Part shown: positions 1 through 7,465 of the stretch, one piece after another | How positions within the stretch are numbered: the stretch's first letter is position 1 | Layout: every line of letters begins with the position of its first letter | Origin: an uncultured Flavobacteriaceae bacterium | Lineage (GTDB): Bacteria > Bacteroidota > Bacteroidia > Flavobacteriales > Flavobacteriaceae | Direction of reading: 5' to 3' | Assembly: GCA_905181825.1 (NCBI GenBank) | Contig: CAJIZJ010000020.1 | Location: forward strand, 1 to 35,721 | DNA: 35,721 nucleotides | Translations under genes and position numbers: made by a program | The notes under the pieces: model-generated | What the model saw: the letters and a program-made list of their open reading frames with translations, nothing else | What the model was told of the DNA's origin: nothing | Database searches by the model: none

Positions 1-1
1 A

Positions 2-724
2 ATAGAGGCTGTAAAATCTATTATTGATAAGGTAGCTCCGACAGAAGCACGTGTTCTAATCACTGGTCCTAACGGAACCGGAAAAGAATTGGTTGCTCAT
101 TGGTTGCATCAAAAGAGCAGCCGTTCAAATGGGCCTATGATTGAAGTTAACTGCGCCGCAATCCCTGGCGAGCTTATCGAAAGTGAATTGTTTGGCCATA
201 TCAAAGGCGCCTTTACAAGTGCTCACAAAGACCGGGCTGGTAAGTTTGAAGCTGCAAATAAGGGAACTATTTTTTTAGACGAAATTGGAGACATGAGCCT
301 TTCTGCACAAGCTAAAGTATTAAGAGCCCTTCAAGAGAGTCGTATTCAGCGAGTTGGCAGCGATAAAGATATTAAGGTTAATGTACGTGTCATTGCAGCC
401 ACTAATAAAAACCTCAAAAAAGAAATATTAGAAGGTCGTTTTCGTGAAGATTTATACCATCGATTGGCAGTAATTTTGATTAAAGTACCGTCCTTAAATG
501 ATCGCAGAGAGGACATACCGTTATTAGTAGATTATTTTGCCGATAAAATCGCAGTAGAGCAAGGAACCTCTAAAAAGAGTTTTTCTACAGAAGCACTTTC
601 TTTACTTAAGTCTTATGATTGGACTGGTAATATTAGAGAATTAAGAAATGTGGTTGAACGACTCATCATTCTTGGAGAATCTGAAGTTACCGTTTCTGAC
701 GTAACATCTTTTGTGAGTAAATAA
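2..724 (+). CDS. Sigma-54-type response regulator, AAA+ domain (5' end outside window)
   Basis: The reading frame is already open at the left edge, so the N-terminal part, probably a receiver domain, is missing. About 240 residues are visible and form a sigma-54 interaction AAA+ ATPase. They show Walker A GPNGTGKE near visible residue 22, a GAFTSA loop near 69 in place of the canonical GAFTGA, Walker [10 protein letters not shown] near 89, a sensor RVIAATN near 129 and an arginine-finger region [11 protein letters not shown] near 145. The protein stops about 20 residues after [12 protein letters not shown], so it has no C-terminal Fis-type helix-turn-helix. Short forms like this are, from family knowledge, common in Flavobacteriaceae, so I do not read it as truncated. 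It probably acts without specific DNA binding or through another factor. Its target is unknown; the M28 peptidase gene follows after 70 bp. Confidence 0.9.
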   Translation: MEAVKSIIDKVAPTEARVLITGPNGTGKELVAHWLHQKSSRSNGPMIEVNCAAIPGELIESELFGHIKGAFTSAHKDRAGKFEAANKGTIFLDEIGDMSLSAQAKVLRALQESRIQRVGSDKDIKVNVRVIAATNKNLKKEILEGRFREDLYHRLAVILIKVPSLNDRREDIPLLVDYFADKIAVEQGTSKKSFSTEALSLLKSYDWTGNIRELRNVVERLIILGESEVTVSDVTSFVSK

Positions 725-794
725 TCGAGTTTTACAATAATCTTAACGCCAGTTCAGTTTACATCCTTTAATTTTACATAATAAAACCAAAATT

Positions 795-2198
795 ATGAGA
801 TGTTTACTTTTCATTACTTTTTGCCTTCTTGGGTTTGAGTCTCCAGCGCAATCGGATGCCGATTATATAAAAACAATTTATAAAAATGCTTTAACTGATG
901 GGCATAGTTACGAGTGGTTGGACTATCTGTCTAATGAAATTGGTGGTCGTTTGTCCGGGTCTTTAAATGCAGAATACGCCGTAGAGTATACCAAGTCCGA
1001 GCTTCAAAAGTTGGGCCTTGATCGTGTTTGGCTTCAACCTGTAATGGTTCCGAAGTGGGTGCGTGGTAACCCTGAGTTTGGTTATATAGAAACAGCTCCT
1101 GGAAAAACTATATCGGTTAATATATGTGCTTTGGGAGGGTCCGTTGCTACTACCATACAAGGGGTGAAAGCTGAGGTTATTGAAGTGAATGGCATTGAAG
1201 AATTAAAGTCCCTAGACCCAAAACTAGTTAAAGGAAAAATAGTATTTTTCAACCGCCCTATGCAAGCCGATTTAATACTCACTTTTGAAGCTTATGGTGG
1301 TTGTGTGGATCAACGCTACAACGGCGCTGAAGAGGCTGGTAAATTAGGAGCTGTAGCCACACTTGTTCGTTCCATGAATTTGAGGCTAGACGATTTGCCT
1401 CATACAGGTGCTATGTCTTATGGTAAAACGCCTGTTTCAAAACGGATCCCCTCTTCAGCAATCAGTACTAATGATGCAGAAAAGTTAAGTAGTATGTTAA
1501 AGATAGATCCTAGTATTAAGTTGTTTTTAAAACAAAATTGTCGTCAACTGAAAGATGTATTATCCTATAATGTAATTGGAGAGATTAAAGGGTCAGAGTT
1601 TCCAAATGAAATTATAACAGTTGGGGGTCATTTAGATTCCTGGGATTTAGGCGATGGTTCTCATGACGATGGAGCAGGCTGTGTGCAATCAATGGATGTT
1701 TTGAGATTACTTCAAAATTCTGGAATCAAACCAAAGCGTACTATTAGAGTGGTTTTATTTATGAATGAAGAAAACGGATTAAGAGGTGGTACCGCCTATG
1801 CCAAAGAGGCGACACGCAAAGGGGAGAATCATATCTTTGCATTAGAAAGTGATTCTGGAGGATTTACGCCACGTGGTTTTACGTTTGATGGTCCAGACTA
1901 CAAAGTAGATCAAATCTTTGAATGGAAGCCTTTGTTTGAGCCTTATCTAATTCATTATTTTAAAAAGGGTGGGAGTGGTGCAGATATAGGCCCACTAAAG
2001 AAAAGTACAAATGTATTGGCAGGTTTACGTCCAGATTCTCAGCGTTATTTTGACCACCATCATGCGGCAAATGACACTTTTGATGCTGTTAATAAACGAG
2101 AGTTAGAGCTTGGTGCCGCGACTATGACTTCTTTAGTTTATTTGATTGATAAGTATGGGTTTAAGTCCATAGTCCCGTCTCCAAAATTAAAAGATTAG
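795..2198 (+). CDS. Secreted M28-family metallopeptidase (carboxypeptidase Q-like)
   Basis: The 467-residue protein begins with a hydrophobic signal peptide of about 19 residues (cleavage likely after SPAQ) and should be periplasmic or surface-exposed. A protease-associated-type insert probably occupies about residues 110-230. The zinc-peptidase core follows: HLDSWD (His279, Asp281), DDGAG (Asp291/292), NEENG (catalytic Glu325), ESDSGG (Asp353) and an HHHAAND segment near 421 that supplies the last metal ligand. This pattern fits the two-zinc M28 aminopeptidase/plasma glutamate carboxypeptidase group, which removes single residues from peptides or dipeptides. The ATG start is preceded by an A-rich stretch, as expected in this phylum. 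A weak -7-like TAATTTTA lies at 769-776. The gene converges on the outer-membrane protein gene with only 5 bp between stop codons and no obvious terminator. Confidence 0.9.
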   Translation: MRCLLFITFCLLGFESPAQSDADYIKTIYKNALTDGHSYEWLDYLSNEIGGRLSGSLNAEYAVEYTKSELQKLGLDRVWLQPVMVPKWVRGNPEFGYIETAPGKTISVNICALGGSVATTIQGVKAEVIEVNGIEELKSLDPKLVKGKIVFFNRPMQADLILTFEAYGGCVDQRYNGAEEAGKLGAVATLVRSMNLRLDDLPHTGAMSYGKTPVSKRIPSSAISTNDAEKLSSMLKIDPSIKLFLKQNCRQLKDVLSYNVIGEIKGSEFPNEIITVGGHLDSWDLGDGSHDDGAGCVQSMDVLRLLQNSGIKPKRTIRVVLFMNEENGLRGGTAYAKEATRKGENHIFALESDSGGFTPRGFTFDGPDYKVDQIFEWKPLFEPYLIHYFKKGGSGADIGPLKKSTNVLAGLRPDSQRYFDHHHAANDTFDAVNKRELELGAATMTSLVYLIDKYGFKSIVPSPKLKD

Positions 2199-2203
2199 TA
2201 CCG

Positions 2204-3070
2204 TTACTTAACGAGTTGAAAGATATATCCAAAAGATATATTTCTTTGAAAAAAGAAAAACTCTTGAGAGGCCGAGTCTGCGGATGATGTCGTTGTTCGG
2301 ATATCAGACATATTAATATAGCCTGTTTTTATTTCTCCTTGAATAAAGAAATTGTCAAAAATGGTTAGATTAACTCCCCCTTTGAAAGAGATTCCAAATC
2401 CTGAAACATGATACGCGTCATAGCGCTCTTTAGTTAATAAAGTGGTGTTCGTTTTCGGGTATAGAATTCCTCCGCCAAAAGCTTCCAGAATATTTAGCTG
2501 TATTTTTTTAGAGTCCCATTTGAAAAAATCACCTAAATTATCAACTCTCGACACTTCAATATTTATAAAGTTAAGACCGTCGGTATGTTCAAATTGTAAA
2601 AAATCTTCATCAATCATTAAGGGTGTATTATCATACACACCATTAAATTGTGATAATGGATCTTGTAGATCGATGTAGCCATCAATAGTCACAGCTTGAG
2701 TGCCAACCATTACATATTTCATGTGATCAACTCCTAAAGAGAGGTTCCAGTTGTCATGAAAATAATATCCAATACGTGCTACTGTTTGTGGAATTGTCAT
2801 AGTACCAGGATTTAAATACACCCCGGGGTCCCATGTTGTTTGACGATCTTGTGCCGCTACGTCGTACAGAGTGAAGTTGTAGTCGTCTCCTTTAAATTGA
2901 ATATCTGAATAACTGTATTGCGCTTTGTTCCATCCCCAGTACAAATAAAACTTACCCTTATTCTGAGTTTTAAAGTTAATTTCAATTGGGGTCGTCTCAA
3001 TTTGTTTTTCCTGAGAATAACCACTGCTGCCAATAGCAATTAATATGCAAACAAGTAATGCTTTGTACAT
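2204..3070 (-). CDS. Hypothetical outer-membrane beta-barrel protein
   Basis: I do not recognise a named family. The 288-residue product has a clear signal peptide (MYKALLVCILIAIGSSGYSQ), then alternating polar/hydrophobic, aromatic-rich segments such as GKFYLYWGWNKAQYSYS and RIGYYFHDNWNLSLGVDH. It has late strands such as FFIQGEIKTGYINM and ends in ISFGYIFQLVK. This is what a small outer-membrane barrel of roughly 10-14 strands looks like, although the last residue is Lys and not Phe. It starts 4 bp after the kdsA stop codon on the same strand, so the two are almost certainly co-transcribed. That link to Kdo synthesis hints at a role in the lipopolysaccharide-containing outer membrane but does not prove one. 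Confidence 0.75.
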   Translation of the reverse strand: MYKALLVCILIAIGSSGYSQEKQIETTPIEINFKTQNKGKFYLYWGWNKAQYSYSDIQFKGDDYNFTLYDVAAQDRQTTWDPGVYLNPGTMTIPQTVARIGYYFHDNWNLSLGVDHMKYVMVGTQAVTIDGYIDLQDPLSQFNGVYDNTPLMIDEDFLQFEHTDGLNFINIEVSRVDNLGDFFKWDSKKIQLNILEAFGGGILYPKTNTTLLTKERYDAYHVSGFGISFKGGVNLTIFDNFFIQGEIKTGYINMSDIRTTTSSADSASQEFFFFQRNISFGYIFQLVK

Positions 3071-3074
3071 GAAT

Positions 3075-3893
3075 TTAAAGGGAATTAACTGTACGTCTAA
3101 TTGTCGTAAGGTTAGTTAGTAATTTTTCTAAATGGTCTAAATGTAGCATATTAGCACCATCACTTTTGGCATTGGAAGGATCAAAATGGGTTTCAATAAA
3201 TAAACCGTCTACATTATTAACAATACCTGCTCTGGCAATAGTTTCAATCATATCTGGACGCCCTCCAGTAACTCCACTAGACTGGTTTGGTTGTTGAAGC
3301 GAGTGTGTTACATCTAAAACGGTTGGTGCAAATTCTCGCATTGTTGGAATGCCACGAAAATCAACAATCATATCTTGGTAGCCAAACATGGTACCTCGGT
3401 CTGTGATCCAAGCATTGTCATTGCCAGCATCTTTTACTTTTTGAACCGCATGTTTCATCGCTTCAGGACTCATAAATTGTCCTTTTTTTAGGTTCACCAC
3501 TTTTCCGGTCTTCGCTGCAGCAACTACCAAATCGGTTTGTCGTACTAAAAAAGCAGGGATTTGAAGTACATCAACGTATTGAGCAGCTAAAGCAGCATCA
3601 GATACTTCATGAATGTCTGTAACTGTAGGGATATCAAAGGTTTCAGAAACTTTCCTTAGAATTTTGAGGGCTTTTTCATCTCCTATACCTGTAAAACTAT
3701 CAATCCTACTGCGATTAGCTTTTTTAAAACTCCCTTTGAATATGTATGGAATTTTTAAATTATCTGTGATTTCACACACTTTTTCGGCAATTTGAAGAGC
3801 CATTTTTTCTCCCTCTATAGCACAGGGGCCCGAGAGTAAGAAAAAATTACCCGAATCGGTATGTTTTAGTTTTGGGATATCGTTAAGATTCAT
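3075..3893 (-). CDS. kdsA: 3-deoxy-8-phosphooctulonate synthase (Kdo-8-P synthase)
   Basis: KdsA condenses phosphoenolpyruvate with D-arabinose 5-phosphate to make Kdo-8-phosphate, the precursor of the inner-core sugar of lipopolysaccharide, in the cytoplasm. The family is recognisable from SGPCAIEGE, FKGSFKKANRSRIDSF, VTDIHE, KKGQFMSPE, DVTHSLQQP and IETHFDPSNAKSDG. Cys24 of the GPC motif, the His of THS, the Glu of ETH and the Asp of SDG match the metal ligands of the metal-dependent class (Aquifex type); the metal-free E. coli enzyme has Asn at the Cys position. I place the start at the ATG at 3893 (272 residues). The frame stays open to a TTG at 3914, but that codon lies inside the -7 promoter element at 3912-3919 and so is unlikely to be transcribed. 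The gene leads a two-gene minus-strand unit with the outer-membrane protein. Confidence 0.95.
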   Translation of the reverse strand: MNLNDIPKLKHTDSGNFFLLSGPCAIEGEKMALQIAEKVCEITDNLKIPYIFKGSFKKANRSRIDSFTGIGDEKALKILRKVSETFDIPTVTDIHEVSDAALAAQYVDVLQIPAFLVRQTDLVVAAAKTGKVVNLKKGQFMSPEAMKHAVQKVKDAGNDNAWITDRGTMFGYQDMIVDFRGIPTMREFAPTVLDVTHSLQQPNQSSGVTGGRPDMIETIARAGIVNNVDGLFIETHFDPSNAKSDGANMLHLDHLEKLLTNLTTIRRTVNSL

Positions 3894-3911
3894 AGCTTTA
3901 AATTTATGCTG

Positions 3912-3919
3912 CAAATATA
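3912..3919 (-). promoter_or_regulatory. -7 promoter element for kdsA
   Basis: The minus strand reads TATATTTG, a perfect match to the Bacteroidota -7 consensus TAnnTTTG, 18 bp before the kdsA ATG. I see no clear -33 TTG at the usual 18-20 bp spacing. The element's position supports the ATG at 3893 over the upstream TTG. Confidence 0.65.
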
Positions 3920-3978
3920 ATCAAAATTAAAAGGTGTTATAAAATTAATAAGCTGCATTAAAGTCAGAAAATTAAATG

Positions 3979-3986
3979 TAACTTTG
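3979..3986 (+). promoter_or_regulatory. -7 promoter element for typA
   Basis: TAACTTTG matches TAnnTTTG and lies 21 bp before the typA ATG. It faces away from the kdsA promoter, so this intergenic stretch of 114 bp holds two divergent promoters. A -33 TTG is not evident. Confidence 0.65.
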
Positions 3987-4007
3987 CACGCTTAAAACAA
4001 GGCACTT

Positions 4008-5807
4008 ATGGCTAATGTAAAAAACATCGCAATTATTGCACACGTCGATCACGGAAAAACAACGTTGGTTGATAAAATCATGTATCACTGTCAACTTTTT
4101 CGTGAAAACCAAAACACAGGTGATTTAATTTTAGACAACAATGATCTAGAACGTGAAAGAGGAATTACGATTACAGCTAAAAATGTATCCGTAATTTATA
4201 AGGATACTAAAATCAACATTATTGATACGCCTGGTCACGCCGATTTTGGTGGTGAAGTAGAGCGTGTATTAAATATGGCTGATGGAGTACTGTTGTTGGT
4301 GGATGCTTTTGAAGGACCAATGCCTCAAACGCGATTTGTATTACAAAAAGCAATTGACCTTGGTTTAAAGCCATGTGTTGTTATCAATAAAGTTGATAAA
4401 GAAAACTGTACTCCAGACGAAGTACACGAAAAAGTGTTTGATTTAATGTTTGAATTAGGTGCTGAGGAATGGCAATTAGATTTTCCAACCGTATACGGAT
4501 CAGCCAAAAACAATTGGATGAATCACGATTGGAAAGACGAAATAGATAATATCGAGCCATTGTTAGATATGGTGATTGAGCATATTCCATCGCCTACAAT
4601 CGAGGAAGGAAATACACAAATGTTAATCACATCTTTAGATTTCTCATCTTTTACAGGACGAATTGCTATTGGTAGACTAACACGTGGGAGTTTGAAAACA
4701 GGACAGCAAATTTCGCTTGTTAAACGTGATGGAAGCATCATGAAATCAAAAATAAAAGAGCTTCATGTATTTGAAGGCTTAGGAAGAAAAAAGATAGAAG
4801 AAGTACAAACGGGTGATATCTGTGCCATAGTAGGCTTAGAAGGCTTTGAAATTGGGGATACAGTAGCAGACTTGGAAAACCCTGAAGGACTTAAAACGAT
4901 TGCTATTGATGAGCCAACAATGAGTATGTTGTTTACAATTAATGATTCTCCTTTCTTTGGAAAGGATGGTAAGTTTGTAACCTCAAGACATATTAAGGAG
5001 CGCCTGGATAAAGAATTAGAAAAGAATTTAGCATTACGCGTTAATGCGACTGATAGTGCTGATAAGTTTATGGTATTTGGTAGAGGTGTTTTACACTTAT
5101 CTGTATTAATTGAAACGATGCGTCGTGAAGGTTATGAGATGCAGATAGGCCAGCCACAAGTAATTATAAAAGTTATAGACGGGGTTAAATGTGAGCCTGT
5201 TGAAGAAATGACTATTGATTTACCAGAATCTGTTTCGGGTAAAGCCATTGAAATGGTAACCATGCGTAAAGGTGAAATGCTGAGTATGGAAGCAAAAGGT
5301 GAGCGAATGGTTTGTGAGTTTATGATTCCTTCAAGAGGAATTATAGGAATGCGAAATCAATTACTTACTGCGACGGCAGGTGAGGCTATTATGGCACACC
5401 GATTCAAAGAATATCAGCCTCTTAAAGGCGGTATTCCAGAACGTCAAAATGGTTCTTTAGTCTCAATGGAATTAGGTCAAGCTATACCTTATTCTATTGA
5501 TAAGTTACAAGACAGAGGTAAGTTTTTTGTAGATCCAGGAGAAAGTATTTATGAAGGTCAAGTGATTGGAGAAAATTCTCGTGGTGACGATATGGCTATT
5601 AATATTACAAAAACTAAAAAGTTAAGTAATGTACGTAGTTCTGGAGCTGATGATAAAGCAAAAATTGTTCCTGCAATTAAATTTTCTTTAGAAGAAGCTT
5701 TAGAATATATCCAAAAGGATGAGTATGTTGAAGTAACTCCTAAGTCCCTAAGGTTACGAAAAATATATCTTACTGAAGTAGACCGGAAGCGAAACAAGAT
5801 TTTATAA
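4008..5807 (+). CDS. typA: Ribosome-associated translational GTPase TypA/BipA
   Basis: TypA is an EF-G-like GTPase that binds the ribosome and helps growth and 50S assembly under stress or cold. The 599 residues match the usual length of about 600. The G domain is complete: G1 AHVDHGKTT (residues 11-19), G2 RERGITI, G3 DTPGHADF, G4 NKVDK. The translational-factor beta-barrel domain follows (SFTGRIAIGRLTRG), then the EF-G-like domains and the TypA-specific C-terminus containing SRGIIGMRNQLLT and ALEYIQKDEYVEVTP. The gene has its own -7 element. Its TAA stop overlaps the ATG of the next gene by one base (TAATG), implying translational coupling. Confidence 0.97.
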   Translation: MANVKNIAIIAHVDHGKTTLVDKIMYHCQLFRENQNTGDLILDNNDLERERGITITAKNVSVIYKDTKINIIDTPGHADFGGEVERVLNMADGVLLLVDAFEGPMPQTRFVLQKAIDLGLKPCVVINKVDKENCTPDEVHEKVFDLMFELGAEEWQLDFPTVYGSAKNNWMNHDWKDEIDNIEPLLDMVIEHIPSPTIEEGNTQMLITSLDFSSFTGRIAIGRLTRGSLKTGQQISLVKRDGSIMKSKIKELHVFEGLGRKKIEEVQTGDICAIVGLEGFEIGDTVADLENPEGLKTIAIDEPTMSMLFTINDSPFFGKDGKFVTSRHIKERLDKELEKNLALRVNATDSADKFMVFGRGVLHLSVLIETMRREGYEMQIGQPQVIIKVIDGVKCEPVEEMTIDLPESVSGKAIEMVTMRKGEMLSMEAKGERMVCEFMIPSRGIIGMRNQLLTATAGEAIMAHRFKEYQPLKGGIPERQNGSLVSMELGQAIPYSIDKLQDRGKFFVDPGESIYEGQVIGENSRGDDMAINITKTKKLSNVRSSGADDKAKIVPAIKFSLEEALEYIQKDEYVEVTPKSLRLRKIYLTEVDRKRNKIL

Positions 5808-6040
5808 TGAATCTTGTTTTATTTGTTCATACGACTGAATTAGTTGGTTACGCTGCAATGTTGGTGCTATTGGTCTCTTTTTTAATGAAAGATATTCGTC
5901 GCTTGAGGACGCTTAACACAATAGCCTGTGCTTTATTTGTTGTCTACGGATTTTTGTTAGAGACTTCTTGGCCTATCATAATATCTAATGCCTCCATTTT
6001 TGGAATCAATTTGTATTACCTCTTTTTGAAGAAAAATTAG
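5807..6040 (+). CDS. Small membrane protein, YgjV/PQ-loop-like
   Basis: The 77-residue protein has three hydrophobic segments, roughly residues 10-26, 36-52 and 54-73, joined by a basic loop KDIRRLRTLN. This layout resembles small YgjV-type or half-SWEET-type inner-membrane proteins; databases often mislabel flavobacterial relatives. No catalytic or transport function can be read from the sequence. The start codon overlaps the typA stop by one base, so it is likely made together with TypA by translational coupling. It is a real gene and not a shadow, because it continues the operon direction and has coherent membrane topology. Confidence 0.7.
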   Translation: MNLVLFVHTTELVGYAAMLVLLVSFLMKDIRRLRTLNTIACALFVVYGFLLETSWPIIISNASIFGINLYYLFLKKN

Positions 6041-6151
6041 TATTTTCACGTTATTAACCAACTAGATATTTAATTTGTAGCAACTATTCTTTGCATTACT
6101 GTTTTTTTTTGTTGGTTTCTATAGTGATATTAATAGTTCTAAAAAGTTGAA
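6041..6151. other. Intergenic stretch before the flippase gene, T9 tract
   Basis: This 111 bp region contains a run of nine T residues (6102-6110) and a pair of 7-bp inverted arms, AACCAAC (6056-6062) and GTTGGTT (6111-6117), about 48 bp apart. No clean TAnnTTTG element is present; TTTAATTTG and TATTCTTTG are each one base off in spacing. A promoter for the flippase gene may lie here but cannot be fixed. Confidence 0.3.
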
Positions 6152-7441
6152 GTGAAGCTACCTAAATTCATAAGTAATAATTTAATTCTTAAGATTACCT
6201 CACTAAATTCCTTGGTGGTTGGAGTTCGTCTTCTTATGTCTTTGGTTGTTCAAAACTTCTTAGCACAGTATACTGGACAAGCTGGTATTGCCAAAGTAGG
6301 ACAGTTGCGAAACATCTCATCAATGCTAATGAGTCTCACATCCCTTGGGACATTTAACGGCGTTGTGAAGTATGTTTCAGAGTATAAGTCAGATCAAAAA
6401 ACGTTACTGAAATTATTTTCAACCTTATATGTATTTAGTTTTATAGCTAGCATTGTATCGTTTTGTGTCTTATTTTTTTGGGCCTCATATTTTTCAAACA
6501 AATTATTTTTCTCCGACACTTATGTTGTTGTTTTTAAGGTGATTGCTGTTGCCGTCCCTTTTATCTCAATGAACCGTATTTTTAGTGGAGTTATAAACGG
6601 GATTTCTGACTATAAGAAGCATACTAAGATTGAGTTTGTTTCTCATTTTCTTGCGGCTATTTTGTTATTAGCTAGTCTTTATTTTTATTCCATAAAGGGG
6701 GTACTAATCGCTATAGCACTGACTCCCATAATACAGTTTACGGTACTTCTAATGATCTTCGGAAAACTATTGAAAGATTATATCGATTTTAATTCAATCT
6801 CTTTTAAAATTCCTTTTCTAAAGCAACTCTTAGGCTTTACACTGATGTCTTTTGTGGCTACTGTACTGTCCAACTATATAGAAATTGATTTAAGAACACT
6901 AATCACTGATAAAATTAGTGAAGCCGAAGCAGGGTCATGGACGGCTATGAATTCAATTTCAAAAATTTATATGCAATTTTTAATTGCAATTTTCTCTCTT
7001 TACATATTACCTAAATATGCAGCTATTAATACATTATTTGAGTTCAGAACAGAGATAAAGAAGGTGTATAAGTCATTGGTTCCACTAGTTTTTATTGGGA
7101 TGCTACTGGTTTTTGCCTTTAGAAAGATATTAATTGAGTTTATTTTTACGGAAGCCTTTTTAGGAATGGCTATTTTGTTTAAATGGCAATTAGCTGGAGA
7201 CTTTATCCGATTTATAGCGAATGTGATGTCTTATTATTTTTTAGCAAAAAAACAAATCAATTATTTTGTTTCTACCCAACTAATAGGTTTGTCGATGTAT
7301 TATATTTTTAGTAGATTATACTTGCCTTCTTTTGGAACAGAAGGGGTAGTAATGGCTCTTTTTATTAGTAATTTAATATATTTCGCTAGTGTGCTTTTTA
7401 TACTTAGGAAGACCTTTGTTGGAGGAGATAAACAGATATAG
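6152..7441 (+). CDS. Wzx-like polysaccharide flippase (O-antigen translocase)
   Basis: The 429-residue integral membrane protein has about 12 hydrophobic segments and belongs to the MATE/MVF-like polysaccharide transporter group. The N-terminal stretch LKITSLNSLVVGVRLL, followed by GIAKVGQLRNI and LGTFNGVVKYVSEYK, is typical of WzxE-type translocases. These flip undecaprenyl-linked oligosaccharide units to the periplasmic face of the inner membrane. The start is GTG; no ATG lies close enough upstream in frame. The gene begins a run of glycan genes: the phosphoethanolamine transferase follows after 24 bp and a GT4 glycosyltransferase after that. Which glycan it moves (O-antigen, capsule or enterobacterial-common-antigen-like) cannot be told. 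Confidence 0.85.
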   Translation: MKLPKFISNNLILKITSLNSLVVGVRLLMSLVVQNFLAQYTGQAGIAKVGQLRNISSMLMSLTSLGTFNGVVKYVSEYKSDQKTLLKLFSTLYVFSFIASIVSFCVLFFWASYFSNKLFFSDTYVVVFKVIAVAVPFISMNRIFSGVINGISDYKKHTKIEFVSHFLAAILLLASLYFYSIKGVLIAIALTPIIQFTVLLMIFGKLLKDYIDFNSISFKIPFLKQLLGFTLMSFVATVLSNYIEIDLRTLITDKISEAEAGSWTAMNSISKIYMQFLIAIFSLYILPKYAAINTLFEFRTEIKKVYKSLVPLVFIGMLLVFAFRKILIEFIFTEAFLGMAILFKWQLAGDFIRFIANVMSYYFLAKKQINYFVSTQLIGLSMYYIFSRLYLPSFGTEGVVMALFISNLIYFASVLFILRKTFVGGDKQI

Positions 7442-7465
7442 ATCTTAAAGTTTAAATAAATATAA

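Noticed and set aside
2-724. Sigma-54 regulator as a truncated pseudogene because it lacks a helix-turn-helix
   Set aside because: Flavobacterial homologues of this type commonly end at the same point, and the AAA+ motifs are intact.
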